Assembly: GCF_037038585.1 (NCBI RefSeq)
Contig: NC_092520.1
Location: forward strand, 188,212,604 to 188,276,603
From: Patagioenas fasciata
Taxonomy: Eukaryota > Chordata > Aves > Columbiformes > Columbidae
Length of the DNA stretch: 64,000 bases
Direction of reading: 5' to 3'
A program made the translations under genes and the position numbers. Each line of letters begins with the position of its first letter. The stretch's first letter is position 1. The notes beneath the pieces were generated by a model. It saw nothing but the letters and a program-made list of their open reading frames with translations, was not told where the DNA came from and did no database searches. This document shows, piece by piece, positions 25,706 through 38,960 of the stretch.

Positions 25706-28700
25706 GAAAAAAATAAAATAAAATTAAAATACACCAGTAGCATATGTATCCCTTTAATTTAAAAAGTATGATTTCTTTCCAGGAACATCATAAAGTAAAA
25801 CGAAATGTCATTTAGATCCTCTGGGAGAGAAAAAAAAAAAAAACCACCACCACAACTAATCTCTCACAATGAAAGGACAGAACGTGCCCCACTGTGAACT
25901 GACTGGTAGCTTCTTTTCATTACAAACCAGCTGATCTCAGTGCTCTGGCTATTGAATGAGCAAAACTAACAACATGGCTTATGCAACGGTTCCCTGTGAT
26001 AAAATCCCCTTCTCTAAGTTTTAATGTTGCTGAGCTCCACGCCATTGTAGTACCTCTGGAAAGCATTTATTTGCTAGCAGCACGGAAAATATGTTGATTT
26101 TCACAGTCATGTTTACAGCTAAGAAATCTCTCCATCTGTGCACTAGAGAGGTTCACTGTCAAAAATGCACAAGCTGTATTGTATATGAAATAGTCTCATT
26201 GCTTCTACAACTCTACAGCTGCAACACAGTATGCGTGGTTCTGACAAGTCAGTAAGAGTCTCATCTACAAGCCTTGTATTTTTGAAATCTGCTTGATGCT
26301 GGAACCAAGTTACCCTATGTTTGGGTTTCCCCAGATATATTTAATCTCTTTTGCATCAAAAATGTGTCCAGGCAGAGTGAGTAGTTCTGTGCATCTGTGA
26401 AGGATTGCAAGGCACAGGGCTGTGGCTGCACTCCTGACTGTGCAGAAATCCCAGACACGGACACTCTGCATATACATTCCTCATCTCAATACACATATAG
26501 GTAGCCTGGTACTTCTTCACAACATTTGAGTCACTGAATCTATGTTGCACCCATGATTTCATCATACTTCTTCATTCTGGACAAATGCTAGCCTATAGCA
26601 CCCACTGTACATAGGCCACATTAACACAGACACAAGAAATCACAGGTAAGTGTACATAGCAGCCATTTTAATGTTGGTCATAATGTACACAAGCCTAACC
26701 ACATTACTGGAGTCGATATTGAACAGCGAGAGCTTGTTTCTTCAGTTTTCAAATAAAGATATTTTTAATGCCTGCTACCCTGGCAATATCAGCCTGGAGT
26801 TTTGCAAACCAAGCTATGTTAAAAGCTGTTCAGCTTGCAAAACGTAGCAAGAATGAAGACTTGCATTTCTGAGTTGTCAAAGCCTTCCTTGGCTTCATCA
26901 TCGAATTAATGAACAAGCAACTTGAGGAGATCCATCACCATAAGACACAGCAGCCTGTGGAACTACAGCTGACCTGGATCATGCTGCCTCACAGTCTGCA
27001 GGACTTAGAGCTGCAACTTCAACAAGTGTCACCTTTTCCCTGCTTGTGAAGGAGCCCGGAGGTTTGAATTTGCTGTTTCCTGACTTTCTCACAGGTGTTT
27101 CCTATTCCTAGGCCTCTCCTAACTTAGTTCTTGTGCCATTCAGTAGGCATTGTTTTCCCTGTTTCTGCTACCATAAACAATCACCAAATGTTGCATTTTG
27201 TTAGTTGAAACAAAAGAGGTCAGTGCACCCTACGCTGGTATAGAAATACCCAGTTGTCAGGACATTTCTCCGATCTTCAGAAATGACATCCTTTTTGTCT
27301 GCGTTTCATGCATTACTGTGAAACATCTGTTTTTACACTTTCCTGATTCCACAAGATCATATATTACTTTGTCATAATTAATGTACCGATATTAATGACT
27401 CCACATTATTTTAAATCAAAATAATAAAAGAAGAAAAAGAATGAAACAAGTCCCACATCTGCTCATTAAATTAATATGATACCAGCTATGAGCTAAACTT
27501 GTCAGAAAATGGAGCTATTTTAGCCAAAAAGATTTAGCAACGCAGCTTTTACATGGAAGAACTGTGACCTTTAGTTAGCACTACACTTTATTCTTTGGAC
27601 TTTGTTCAAAAGCTAAACTAACTTTGACTCTTGGGGCAAAGCAAAATCAGTAATAAAATGTCTTCTCTATGTAACAAAGAATAATTCTTTGGGCGGCTGG
27701 AAGACATTCCCGCTTTAACAAATACTTATTTTGGGAATGGTTTAATAAAACCATAAAAAAATATAGTGGTCTAATTCTGAAATGTTTTCTATAATGAATA
27801 CAAAAATATTTATACATGGAACAAAATGATGGCAAGGGAAAGTTATCTTCATTCAGCACTTACTTAAAGATATATGAATCAATGACAGGAATAAATTCTC
27901 TGATGTCATACATTTACTCAGTTCTTTCAGAGCTAGAAAGGATTACCTTCTTGGGCAATGGAAAACATGGGCCGTTCATACTGCTACTTATTAAATCAGT
28001 GGTTCACTCATACCTCTCCCTTTTCTCCATGTGAGCTGTAACAGCCTGAAGTTTATTTACATAAGCTGAACCCTTAGGAAAATTGAGCTTAATTTTAAGC
28101 AAGACACATCTTGTAGTTTTTGTTTGTATGTAATTTCAACTGAAGTGGATGGTATGCTTTTGGAATAGAGAACAGTACCGCCAGAGCTGGATTTCTTACC
28201 AAAAAGTTATCAACCTCACTATTTCATTCCATTTTGCTTTCTGAGATGCCTGCTAAATTGTGCCAATTAAATTGTTTCCAGAGCCACATGATGAACAAGG
28301 CTGCTATGATCTACCCACACCAATGTGGGCACAGAAATGTGCCCATGGACACAATTAAGAAGCAAGGGGACTGCTCTGGGGGAGTCAGTGGTGATTTAGA
28401 TACATCTCAAACTACAACTTGAGGATGCTGTTTTGATAGCTTCGCCCTATGTCAAAGGTGTCACAGTTCCCTCTTGTCGCTTGTTTCCTCCCATCCCTTG
28501 ACGCCAAGACTGACACAGTGAACTAATTCAAACAGGTAAAATGGAAGAATTTTACCCTTGCCTAGGTTTCCTGCTGGCTTAGGGAGACAAGAGAGTTCAC
28601 TGCAGGATCAGACCAACAGAAGAAAGATGGCAAAACCCTGAAACTAGGAGCCAGAAGGTGTGGGGCAGCCTCCTGCTAACACCAAGTTGGATCAGCACAA

Positions 28701-29405
28701 ACTGATGTGGAAAACAAAGTGCAAAGGGGCAGCATTTCACTGGAAACAAGTCTGTGGCTTTTGAAAGGAAGAAGGTTGGAGGTGAGGCGAACTATAAGTT
28801 GTTACCTTATAAAACTTAGACTGATGAGCTGAGAAGCTTTGGAAACCAACGATCAATTGTAAATGATTTATGCCTATGATGTTATTTGTTTGGTTTTCTG
28901 CTTCACATAAAAGTAATTGAATTTTAATTTTACTCCATTACTTTGTCAAAGTCAAATGCAACTTTAATCCCTTCGTATTATAAAAGGACAAAAGACCGTA
29001 GTATTACCATCACTAACTGATTCAAGCATTGTTTAAAACTGGGCATGGGAAAGGGTTTAAGAAGGACAGACTGGAGAAAGAAGGGGCAAAAAAAACCCAA
29101 AACCAGCTGGCTAAACTCCTTTGCATTATGCCCAGAGCTAGATAAATCAAAATACTACTCCCTCTCACCCAGATTATCTTGGAGTCCTATAAGAAATTTG
29201 GTTGAATTACTTGATTGGGTTTCTGCAACACAAAGCAGGTTTCAATGTTACTTTCTTCTGAGTTTCTACAAATAGTCTTGCTATAAGAGAAAGTTGTATG
29301 CCTAATAAAATCTGACATAGCCAAACTAAGTAACACATCTTGGAACCTTATTTAATGGTAACTCCCAGTTAAAATGTTAATTCATACAGTCCTGCCACCT
29401 TTGCT

Positions 29406-29490
29406 TGGTTGTAATGGGTGTCCAGAGGCACTTCCAAGCTCAGCTGTTCTGTAATTTTGTGGTTCTGTGATTCTGCCACTCTGTGAAAAT
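29406..29490 (+). mobile_element. Diverged CR1 3'-end fragment
   Basis: 'cacttccaagctcagctgttctg' followed by 'ttctgtgattctgccactctgtg' resembles the CR1 ending 'cccttccaacctcagc' plus ATTCTRTG repeats. It is short and diverged, so confidence is moderate. Confidence 0.6.
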
Positions 29491-30199
29491 GAGTTAAACT
29501 ACTCTGGTCTCAAGGCTACAAATACTCACCACAGCTAGGGGTGATCTGACAAGTAAGAGTGTGATTAAGCAAACGTCAAAGACAAATAGAAATTGCTGTC
29601 TCTAAAGGATGAATCACATCGCCCTAAGACTGGTGCCTAAGTAAGGCAGATGAATCACTCACTAGTGTAACTTCTTTCTTTCCATAGACTATAAAGGGAG
29701 CTCAGAGTGACTAGTCATGACTCATCCCTTTAACTCCTACACATCTACAGCTGAATGATGTAAAGCTCTTGCTTAACAATGAGAGACAACTCACCTATTT
29801 TCAGAGGGAATACAAAAAGTTGTAGACTACCCTATAATCTGTGTTTACACCTGATTAATAGAGATGATTGGACAGATTTCTACTCAGCAGTGATCTGTGG
29901 TAAAAGTAGGTACTGTCAGCAGCAGCACTGCTGTTATACCGCATACACCATTAGTAGCTCTTCCCAGTAGCTGAGGTTTTTTCTTTTATTTACTTATTCT
30001 GGTTTGGGGTTTGTTCTGTTTATTTTTCTTCAAACTGCTGCTTCTTGTAACTTCTAGTGAAATCTACAGATAACAGCGGCTGGGTGAATGAGGATTTTTT
30101 TAGGCTGGTTCTTGATTGAAAATCACTTACCTCTTTAGTCATTGGCTTCCTACTGATTAGAGAGCAATCTTCTGTTCATCCACTGTGGGGACGCATATT

Positions 30200-31235
30200 C
30201 AGCTGCTAAATAGGAATACAGCAAACAGAGCTTGGTAGTTGACAGGGCAACAGAGAAGGCTTAAAAATAGCTGCTTCAGGTGGTACGGGACCATGCAGCA
30301 ATGGTGGTGATGTGCTATGTGGCACAGCCTCTGTCACTAGCTGGAGAAAGCACCGTGGTACATAAAAGACCTCAATCCCAATGGTAGCCTGGACGGCAGG
30401 TGGCCATGTTGTGGCCAGGTGACAGTTTGCAGGGAGCCTCTGGGCTGGAGTTAATGGTGGCCTCATCTGTGGGAGGTTGCCAGGTAAAGGGGTTGTGGGT
30501 GAGGTGACTGACTTGCACACCATCATGGAGGAGGAAGAGAAAACCAGCTGGTCTTCCCAGACCCCTTACAGTGGCAAGAGCCTAAGCCACACAGTGGAGT
30601 GAGCATGACATGAGGCCATGCTTGAACCTGTGGTGGATTACGACTTCCACAGTGGAGGACACTGGAAGCTTATGACTTCTGATACCAACAGAATGGGTCC
30701 TCCTCTGTCTTCAGATCTGAGCTTCCAGTGCCCTGAGAGCAAAAAAAGCAGCACAAGCTTCACTGGGGAGACTGAAGCCTGAAATGTGCATTAGCACCAA
30801 AATGAAGTGGTGGCTGACAATGGCTGGAGATCTCCTTTTGCAGGAGATGGAACTTCTGTCATGAGAAGTATGCTGTTTGTCGTGGACCCAATCCAGGCAC
30901 GGTGGAGAAACTGCTGGGGATCATGATGCTCTCAAACTGTTATTCTCATGGCTCATCCACACAGGCACCAAGGGAGACCTGGAGCAAATCCATGGGCTCT
31001 ACAGAGTTCAAGAAGCAAAGGTGAAGGACATGGGAATCCAAGTAGAATTTTCCTCAATCCTGCAGTTGAAAGGGAAATGCCTGGTAGGACTGAATATCCT
31101 GAGTTACCAGCTGGCTGCATGGCTGGTGTCACAAGCAGTACTTTGGCTTTTTGACCATGTTGTAAAACCCGTTTTCCCTGATAGAGGATCAAGTCAGAGG
31201 GAGATGGAGATCACAGCTAATATTTATTAGAGCAT
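30200..31235. other. Unclassified region with GC and ORF content unlike its flanks
   Basis: About 1 kb that is richer in G+C than its neighbours and carries fairly long open frames on both strands (about 106 codons minus at 30206-30526, about 117 codons plus at 30877-31230). The plus frame opens with TTG and has no recognisable domain. The style (long open frames, few homopolymers) suggests a decayed retroelement interior or an unrecognised repeat, but I could not match it to CR1 or to the ERVL LTR seen at 57.6 kb. Confidence 0.3.
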
Positions 31236-31914
31236 TTTTTAATTAAGCTGTTGTTACTAATAGCAGATAACTATTCACACGGTACATGTCCTTCACACAG
31301 TTCACTTAAACACGCATACAGTTACCAGATGAAGCAACAGTTAAAAGGCCAACAGCAGCTGCTTACTCAGAAGCAGGGGGTTGTATTTGATGCATCAGTG
31401 GCTTGTACCTAGGTGTTGAAAATAGTCCCTACAACTGTCCTTCGTGTCACCAGCTGTATATGCAGTGCTGTAGTATTCATCTGCATACAGCAGCCACCAC
31501 TGCTTCTTGGAGACAGTCTGAGCTACACAACCCCTGGTTGATGTAAGCTAGTGGTCAAGTACAGATTCAGCAAACTCACCATGTCCTGAGGTTATCAGTC
31601 TTGTGGAATCAAAAGGACCACTAGTCTGTGGAGATCCTGGAAGATATTCTTCACATGCTGCTTCTCAGTATGTACTTTTCCATTCTTCAGATTGCTGTTT
31701 TCTGGTTATTAGTTCCCATCTGCACCCATAGATACCTATAGAGCCCATCCACACAAATTCACACAGAAAGGGTTCTTATGAAAACCATGCATCTCTGTTT
31801 CAGAAATTCAGACTCCTGGCAAAAGATGAGGTGTCCAACTTGGCAATGCACCTCAGTAAAGAGGTAATAAGAGCTTGCAGTTAAGTGAAGGAACAGAGGC
31901 TAGTAATTGTTAGC
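31236..31914. other. Intergenic spacer, nothing recognised
   Basis: About 680 bp between the unclassified region and the next CR1 fragment. No gene, tandem repeat or LTR boundary was recognised. Confidence 0.5.
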
Positions 31915-32148
31915 AGAAATGAGAAACAATGCCCGTAAACCAAAAGAGGGGATGTCTTCACTTCAAATAAGGAAAACATTTTCCACTATCAGTTTAATTA
32001 AGTACTAGAGCAGGTTGCCCAGAGAAGTTGCATAAACTCTGTCCTTGGAGGTTTTCAAGACCCAAGAGGACAAAGCCCTGAGCAATATATTCTCAGTGTT
32101 GATCCTTCTCTGAGCACCCTTCCAATCTGAATGATTCTGTGAAATATT
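31915..32148 (+). mobile_element. CR1 3'-end fragment (about 230 bp)
   Basis: Recognisable CR1 phrases appear in order: 'ggggatgtcttcacttcaaa', 'gcaggttgcccagagaagtt', 'ccttggaggttttcaagacc', 'ggacaaagccctgagcaa', then 'cccttccaatctgaatgatt' and one CTGTG tail unit. This is the last part of ORF2 plus the 3' UTR in + orientation, 5'-truncated as is typical of CR1. Confidence 0.9.
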
Positions 32149-35100
32149 CTTTTTCCCCTCCATCATTTGTATGTAGTGGCAAATCGTGGGTAACCCTGTG
32201 AATGAGAGTGAACATAACTGAGAACGGTCAGGATCCCACTCCCACCCATGCAGCGGCTACTCTGGAAATCCCATCTGGCTTTCTAAATTCAATTCAATAG
32301 GTGGGAACTTTAAAAATACTTACAAAAAATGATATTTTGAGAACACCGTCACCTTCCCTTCACTCAACCCTGAAGTATGCCAAGATACTACCTGTGCTAT
32401 TCTAAAATCCCAGTGTAGTTTGGTAATCTGCTTCTCACTAAATTCACTTTGCCTTCGAAAGAGAAAAGAAAATCATTAATTATTTTTCCCACACAAAAAA
32501 AAAAGATACCAAAATTGTGATGGCAGCCGTGGTAGAATTTCATCCTTAGTTATATTAGAATTTCAAAGGAGAAAGTACATTTGTGCTATACTGTACTAAA
32601 ACAAGGTTTACAATTTAAATTGTAATTATCTGTGAAAGCTAATTCAAAATCACTGGCATTTTATAATGATCATCCAAAGACGTGAAATTCTGTAAAGCAA
32701 CCAGAGCATTTTCAGCCTTCACAACAAGACTACTTTTAATGTAATTATAGCAATTAAGACCCTTCTATTAATAACTTTCTTTTCAGATTAACAAGCCACT
32801 TATGTAGTACAATATAAAGAGGCTTCTAATTACAGTGACAACATTGTGATTTTTGAAGACTGTTTAATAATGCTTGATGAGTGACTGCCAACTTGCATTA
32901 AGATGTTTTAGGAATCCTGCATAGACCTGATGTTTGATAATCCTGTTTTGAAGACATGATTTGAATTGCAAATTGAATTCAATGGAAAATGCAGCATTCT
33001 TCTACCAGAGGGAGTAGAATTTTTATTTGCAGTGCTAAGCAGGGCTTTAAAAGTGTAGCAGCACTTGATAAAAGAAGTCTGTAATTTGTCTTTATTTGAT
33101 GTAGCTGGCCATCCTATGCATAGCACACTGATGACAGAAAAACTCTTAAAAATCTGAGTGAATTATCTCATTTAAAAAAGGCATCCTCTCAACAGGAAAG
33201 ATAAGCTAGTCCAGAAGAAATAGACAGACATATGTTATTTGACTTAACTAACATCAGGAAATTGTAAAAAGTTGGAACTGAGTCTCTATTTGATTACTCT
33301 AGAGTGATGAATCTATTTTTGGTATTTATGAAGTTATTCCCTTGCTGCATATGAAACTCTTGGATTCTTGAATTATTTTTTTTAAATGTCATATGGGTGT
33401 AAGGAAGATTCATTATTCATATTTTATACACAAATACTGAGATACAGAAACATCTGATTTTTCAAAAGAGAAATCAGTAAGATTTTTAAAATGTTAGCTG
33501 ATATTTTTAATCTCCAATACATTATTGAGAGTTATGTAACCATTTCAGGTTACTGAGCCCATGGTGAATGATTGCTGAGCTATATGGCATTGACAGTTTT
33601 CAAACTGAGCTACCAAATTGTAACAAGCTTTTGAGAACACAATTTTTTAGAAGTTTCTAATATGGCAAAGCTAGAATCAAATTTACCTATTCTTTAAAAA
33701 ACATGAAAAGAGAAAATTCAGACTTACTTTCTGCAAAAAATCAAGTATTTATTGCATAGTTTAGAAATATTAGACTTACATTTTGGAGGGAATAATTGGC
33801 TTCACCAAAAGGCAGTTTTATTTAATCTGATAACATTTGTACAGCTGGGCTGCACAAAAAAGGCCATTTACATGGAACACTTACAAAACCAAGAAAGATG
33901 GGCATATTTTCTTCTCAAACCTGATCTGATAGTGCATAATCAAGTTTCCAGGGATCATATAAATTGCCTGGTATATATATATTCTACATGTGACTACACT
34001 TGGAACTGTCCCACATTAAATGGAATGGGTTAAGTATCCAGAAGCAGGGGTTGTTCCTTCTCAGCAGAGACACTGCACAAAGAGAGAGATATCAGAAAAA
34101 TAATGTTTCTTGTCAAAGCTGTTCTGCTCAGTAAAATATATTTTAAGTACATACTTGGTGAGACAGAATGTTTCCTTACCTTACAGGTACAGGATTTGTG
34201 TGGGAGATTCAGTATAAAAAGACAAAGTATTAGACAAGGAACTCCCATTCTTCTACAGTTGAAGGCCCTAACCACAAGACTATCCAAGAGATCAGTACAT
34301 CCACTTAGCTTGTTTGCTGTATGTAGCCATTAACTTCTATTTAAAATGCCTCCAAAAATGAGCCTCCTGATGTCAGTAAAATTTCCAGTGAAAGAGGCAC
34401 AAGAATTTTTAACTCTTACAAAAACATTCTCCTCAATTGAGGTTATAGGAAACACTTTAATTATCAGGCATTAACAATAAATCGACTTATATCTCTCCTC
34501 TATTGTTCCACCTCCACAAGCAAATAAAACAATAAAGAAACAAAAATAAACACATCAAAAATATGCTGGGTAGGATTTGAGGCAGGGAAGCTTTCATCTC
34601 AAATGGTTTACGTTTGACAAAGTTATAAGAAACTGAAAAGACACCCAGTACTGGGAAGTGTTGGATAGCCTTGACTATTGGTACTATATTTTGTTATTCA
34701 TGGAAAAATAAGTAAAGAAAGAAAAAAAGAAAAAAACATTGAGAGGTAGACATTTACGTGGGCACACTGACTGCTGACCTTCTTTTCTTGTGTACCTTTT
34801 TGTATATATTTCCTTAGTAACAGATAAATACAAGATGCTATCAGGCTATATTAAAATACTTTTTTGAGAAAGGAAGGCAAAACATGGATGAGAAAAGTAA
34901 ACTAAGACTTCAGTCACTCCGTATAAGGGAGTGGGAAGAAGATGAAAACCAAATAACAGAGCAGCAAAAGGTAAGAGAATGTAACATAGGAAAAAAAACA
35001 AAAAAACAAAAAACACAAGGAAAATATATGAAAAGCTCTAATCTGATGAACCATATTGTTCTCACTGTTTCTTTTCATCAATGTCTTGTGAATCCCTTAG

Positions 35101-37774
35101 TCTTTACCAATAAAGGAGTACAGCTGGTGCATACATAAAACAGCTGTCAGAAATTCTGCTGCAATTTTTCATGCCTAATACACACAGAAAAGAAGAAATA
35201 CACCAATGAAGAAGGGAAAACACAATATGGGATACCATTTCAACCACATCTGTTTTCTTCAGCATTTATGTACCACATTCAGTTCAGCAGCTCTGAGACA
35301 GCAACACACCCATTGTTCATTAGAACAGTGATTTCAGTCCTTAGCTTATATACTGTAATTATTTTACTGCCCATTGAATAAGCCAGAATCTAGACAGTAC
35401 TGTACTTCAAGGTGTGCAAACATGGGGACAATATTTGGGCCTCACAGATCTGTTTCTTGCTCTGTGGTATGCACAACATCTGGTTTCCCAGTGATACAGT
35501 ATAGAAGACAAGAATTGCAGAGTGTTTCCTGAACAACCAGCCATCCATGCTCGACTCTGCCTGTCCCATCTTCAAGGCCAAATCCCTAATCCCCTCAGAA
35601 CACCATTTTGTAGAAAAGCTGCCTTATGATTGTATTTAATAGTCCTACCACTTCTGCTTCTGCAATTACTTCCCTCTTTATAACTTCCATCTCCCAGCTA
35701 TGCCATCCTGCCCCTTTACTTATGCCCTCTCTGGTGTTTGATATTCTTCACAACCAATTCAGCTCACTGAGATGACAGGAAACTAATCAATCAAAATATG
35801 AATCAATTTCTTCTGGTCTGCTGAGTTGAACTGGCTACTCAAGGCATCAGAGAAGTACCAGAAGTGGCCCAAGGAAGGTCATGAGACTGCTCAAAAGGCC
35901 ACAGGGAGGGAAGGAGGCAAAACCAGAACTGCTGGTTCGGTCAGAAATGCCTGTTAGATATGGTCAGTTCTCTTCTCTAATTGCTCCTCATCTACATAGG
36001 TACCTTTACTGAACTACCTTCGTAAGCTTCCTGAAAGCTTCTGAAAATTTCTTTCATTTTCTGAAAATGCATTTTGCTCTGATTCTTGATCTGGTCTTGA
36101 GACAATGTCACCTTTTCTTCTAGTGAATACCACTCCTGCAGATCAGTCCTCTGGAGACATGCTTTTCATCTGTTTCAGAGGTAGAAAACGTCTACACCAA
36201 AGGCCTCCAAATCAAACATCAGAATACAATGGCCAAAGCAAATTGCACATGACAGACTCCAGAGCTGCCACAGATCTAAATGACACCTTTTCAATTTAAA
36301 TGAAGATACAAATGTAGGGAAATGCTCTCAATGGGTAACTCAACTAGCATTCCCACCTGCTAGATTAGGGCCTAAACTTGTGTTTTAATAGAGGCAGCAA
36401 GTGCTAGACTCATAGCAGAGTCATATCATATTACTTGACACCACTTAAGTCTGAAGAAGGATTAGAATCCAGTAGAAGATCTAGGAATGTAAAGCAAAAC
36501 AAACCAAAACAAACAACAAACAAACAAACAAAAAACAAACAAACAAAAAATATAAGCAGCAAGCCCAAGCAGGAAACTTACTTACTGTAGTTTAGATAAT
36601 TGTCCTAATTTTTCTTACTGTATACCTCACATAGCACCAGAAACTATAAATCGTCCCCACTGAGGCTAGTCCTTTGACAAGCTGTAAGTTACAGGGCAAG
36701 ATCTCGAATGGGTACCTCTTTGGTTGGGCTAAGAATGGGTTTGATCAGTGACAGAAAAAGCAAGAGCATTTCATCTATCAAAATGGTAGCTTGGAGATGT
36801 ATGACCCTAATGACAACCTCAGCCCACTTGAGAGAAAAATTTCTCCTCGCAAAGCCAAGCCAGGAGATTTTTCAATAGCTATAAAAGGAGTCTGGTATGC
36901 AGGAAAGCTGATGATCAGTGACTATTTCCTAAGAATTAACAGGCTTGCTTTTCTCAGATGTGGGTGGCAAGTATCGTAAAAGTCTGTAATTATGAACGGA
37001 CACATGAAGAATTCAATTATCTGTTAATGTTCTTTGGCATTTGTAGCCCTAAAAGCATGATCTCATATACTGTAACTCCTTTCTTTCAATAGTGTTAGAC
37101 ATCATCTCTGCAAACCTATGCTGAAGTTATTAAATATACATTATAGCAAAAGAGTCATTATGTTTCTATCCAGCTGGTACTTATGTTATCCCTTTCTAGA
37201 CTTTATATACAATCTTTATGTAAATTATTACTAATGGAAAATCTGAGAACCACAGAACATTTGCTGGAGCTCTCTTGCTTGGGAAAGAAGCCAAGCAAGT
37301 GCTCATTGCTCATAACATTATATTGTTAGCAGAGCTGTACAGGAAATTATTTCCCATCCCATAGATTTTTGAGGGAACAAAAATTGTCTTACATTGCATT
37401 GGAATGAAACCAAGAATGTTCAAAGTGAGAAACCTGACAGAAACACCTTTTGCCCTTTACTGAACTATTAGAACTACTCCCATAGTGAAAGCATTCACCA
37501 TGGTTACATTATTCTAGTGTGAACCAGGCAGAGCAGGATCAGATATTGGTCTTCTGTAACTCATGTAAATACCTTAATCCTAGGGGATATGGAAATCTTT
37601 TTCCTGTGTTCTCTCAGTGTGACCAGAAATTCCACTTCTAGTGTTTGAACTCCTGTAGAAAGTTTTTATTTCATAGAACTGCCCTGATTTCGTTTTATAT
37701 ATATATAAAACCTCAACTGTTTTGCATGAAATTTTGCAATAATTCTAGTTTCAAATTTTTGCTACTGGACATCG
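32149..37774. other. Intergenic DNA, AT-rich, no gene seen
   Basis: No exon or RNA gene recognised. It contains A-rich low complexity near 34980-35015, the CAAA repeat at 36495-36550 and a short TA run near 37698-37708. Open frames are short and have no family features. Confidence 0.6.
36495..36550. repeat. (CAAA)n microsatellite
   Basis: CAAA/CAAAA units with a few interruptions over about 56 bp (for example 'caaacaaacaaacaaaaaa'). Confidence 0.9.
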
Positions 37775-38960
37775 AGAAAACAGTGACCTGGTTCAACCCC
37801 CCCTGGCTCAAGTAGGGCCACCTACACCACATTACACAGGACCATGTCCAGATGGCTTCTGAGTATCTCCAAGGAGGGAGACTCCACAATCTCCCTGGAC
37901 AACCTATGCCAATGCTTGGTCATCCTCGCAGTAACAAACTGTTTCCTGATGTTCAGACAGAGACTCCTATGTTTCAGTTTATGCCCATTGCCTCTGTTCC
38001 TGTCACTGTGCACCACTGAAAACAGCCTGGCTCTGTCCTCTTGGCACACTCCCTTCAGATTTTTACAAACATTGATGAAATTCCCCCTGACAGCCCCAGC
38101 TCTTTCAGCTTCTCCTCATCTAAGAGGTGTTCCAGTTCCTTAATCATACATGTTGGCTTTCACTGAACTCTCTCCAGTATACTCTGTGTCTCTCTTGGAC
38201 CACGAAGCCCAGAAGTGGACAGTCCAAATATGGCCTTAACAGTGCTGGGGAGAGGGGAAGGATCACCTCCCTCAACCTGCTGGCAACCCTCCTCCTAATG
38301 CAGCTCAGGATACCATTGCTGTCTTGGCTGCAAGGGCACATTGCTGGCTCATGGTCAACCTGATGTCCACCAAGATCCCCGGGTTCTTTTCTGCAAAGCT
38401 GTTTTCCAGCTGGTCAGCGCCCAGCATGTACTGGTGCCTGGGTTTTTCCTCTCCAGATGCAGGACTTTGCAGTTTCCCTTGTTGAACTTCATGAGGTTCC
38501 AATCAGCCCATTCCTACAGCCTGTCAAGATGCCTCTGGTCACACCTACCAGTTTTGTGTCTTGAGCAAGCTTGCTGTGGATACACTCTGCCCCATCATCC
38601 ACTAATGAAGACACCGCTCTCACCTAGCAAGCCATTAGTAAAGACTGAGGTGAAGATGGCTGTCAGTACTTCAGCCCTTGGTATGTCCTGCGTCACCAGG
38701 GCCCCAGCCTCATTCAGCAGCAGGTCCACACCTTTTGCTGCTTGTGTACTTAAAAATTCTTCCTTGTTGCTTTTGACATCACTTGTCAGATTCAACTTCA
38801 GGTAAGCTTTGGCTTTCATAAACATGTATTTGCATGCTCAGACAGTGCTGCCATATACTTCCCAGGTTACATGTCCCTGCTGCCATCTTCTGTACACACC
38901 CTTTTTATGTTTGAGTTTTGCCAGGAGCTCCTTATTCATCCATGAATTAATATTTATGGA
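37775..38960 (-). mobile_element. CR1 LINE copy, antisense, RT core deleted
   Basis: Read on the minus strand from 38960 down, translation follows CR1 ORF2. First comes the endonuclease-RT linker ([10 protein letters not shown] near 38945, then KAKAYLKLNL near 38810). Next is the pre-RT segment ending SVFTNGL near 38630, then directly DDGAEC..SKLAQDTKL at about 38600-38550. That last phrase corresponds to the end of RT motif C, FADD being replaced by LAQD. It continues through MSQQCALAAK and SNGILSCI to the C-terminus (HWHRLSREIVESPSLEILRS near 37870). Roughly 200 codons of fingers/palm are missing at the 38597-38615 junction. Stops and frameshifts are present elsewhere. The 3' UTR is partial (ends near 37775) and the ATTCTRTG tail is not visible. 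Confidence 0.92.

Larger units (their letters stand above)
19230..29405. other. Intergenic DNA, mostly unique AT-rich sequence
   Basis: No exon or RNA gene recognised. Noted items are the AAGTGA triplet (24175-24192), an (AC)n repeat (25685-25705), an A run near 25832, and a patch at about 23690-24030 with more CpG than its surroundings. The 123-codon frame across that patch opens with TTG, not ATG, and resembles no family I know. Confidence 0.6.

Noticed and set aside
30877..31230. 117-codon plus-strand frame as a possible gene
   Set aside because: Opens with TTG, with no recognised domain or splice signals. Reported only as an unclassified region.
37844..38805. Plus-strand open frames of 99 and 154 codons
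   Set aside because: They are the antisense of the CR1 element and have no independent meaning.
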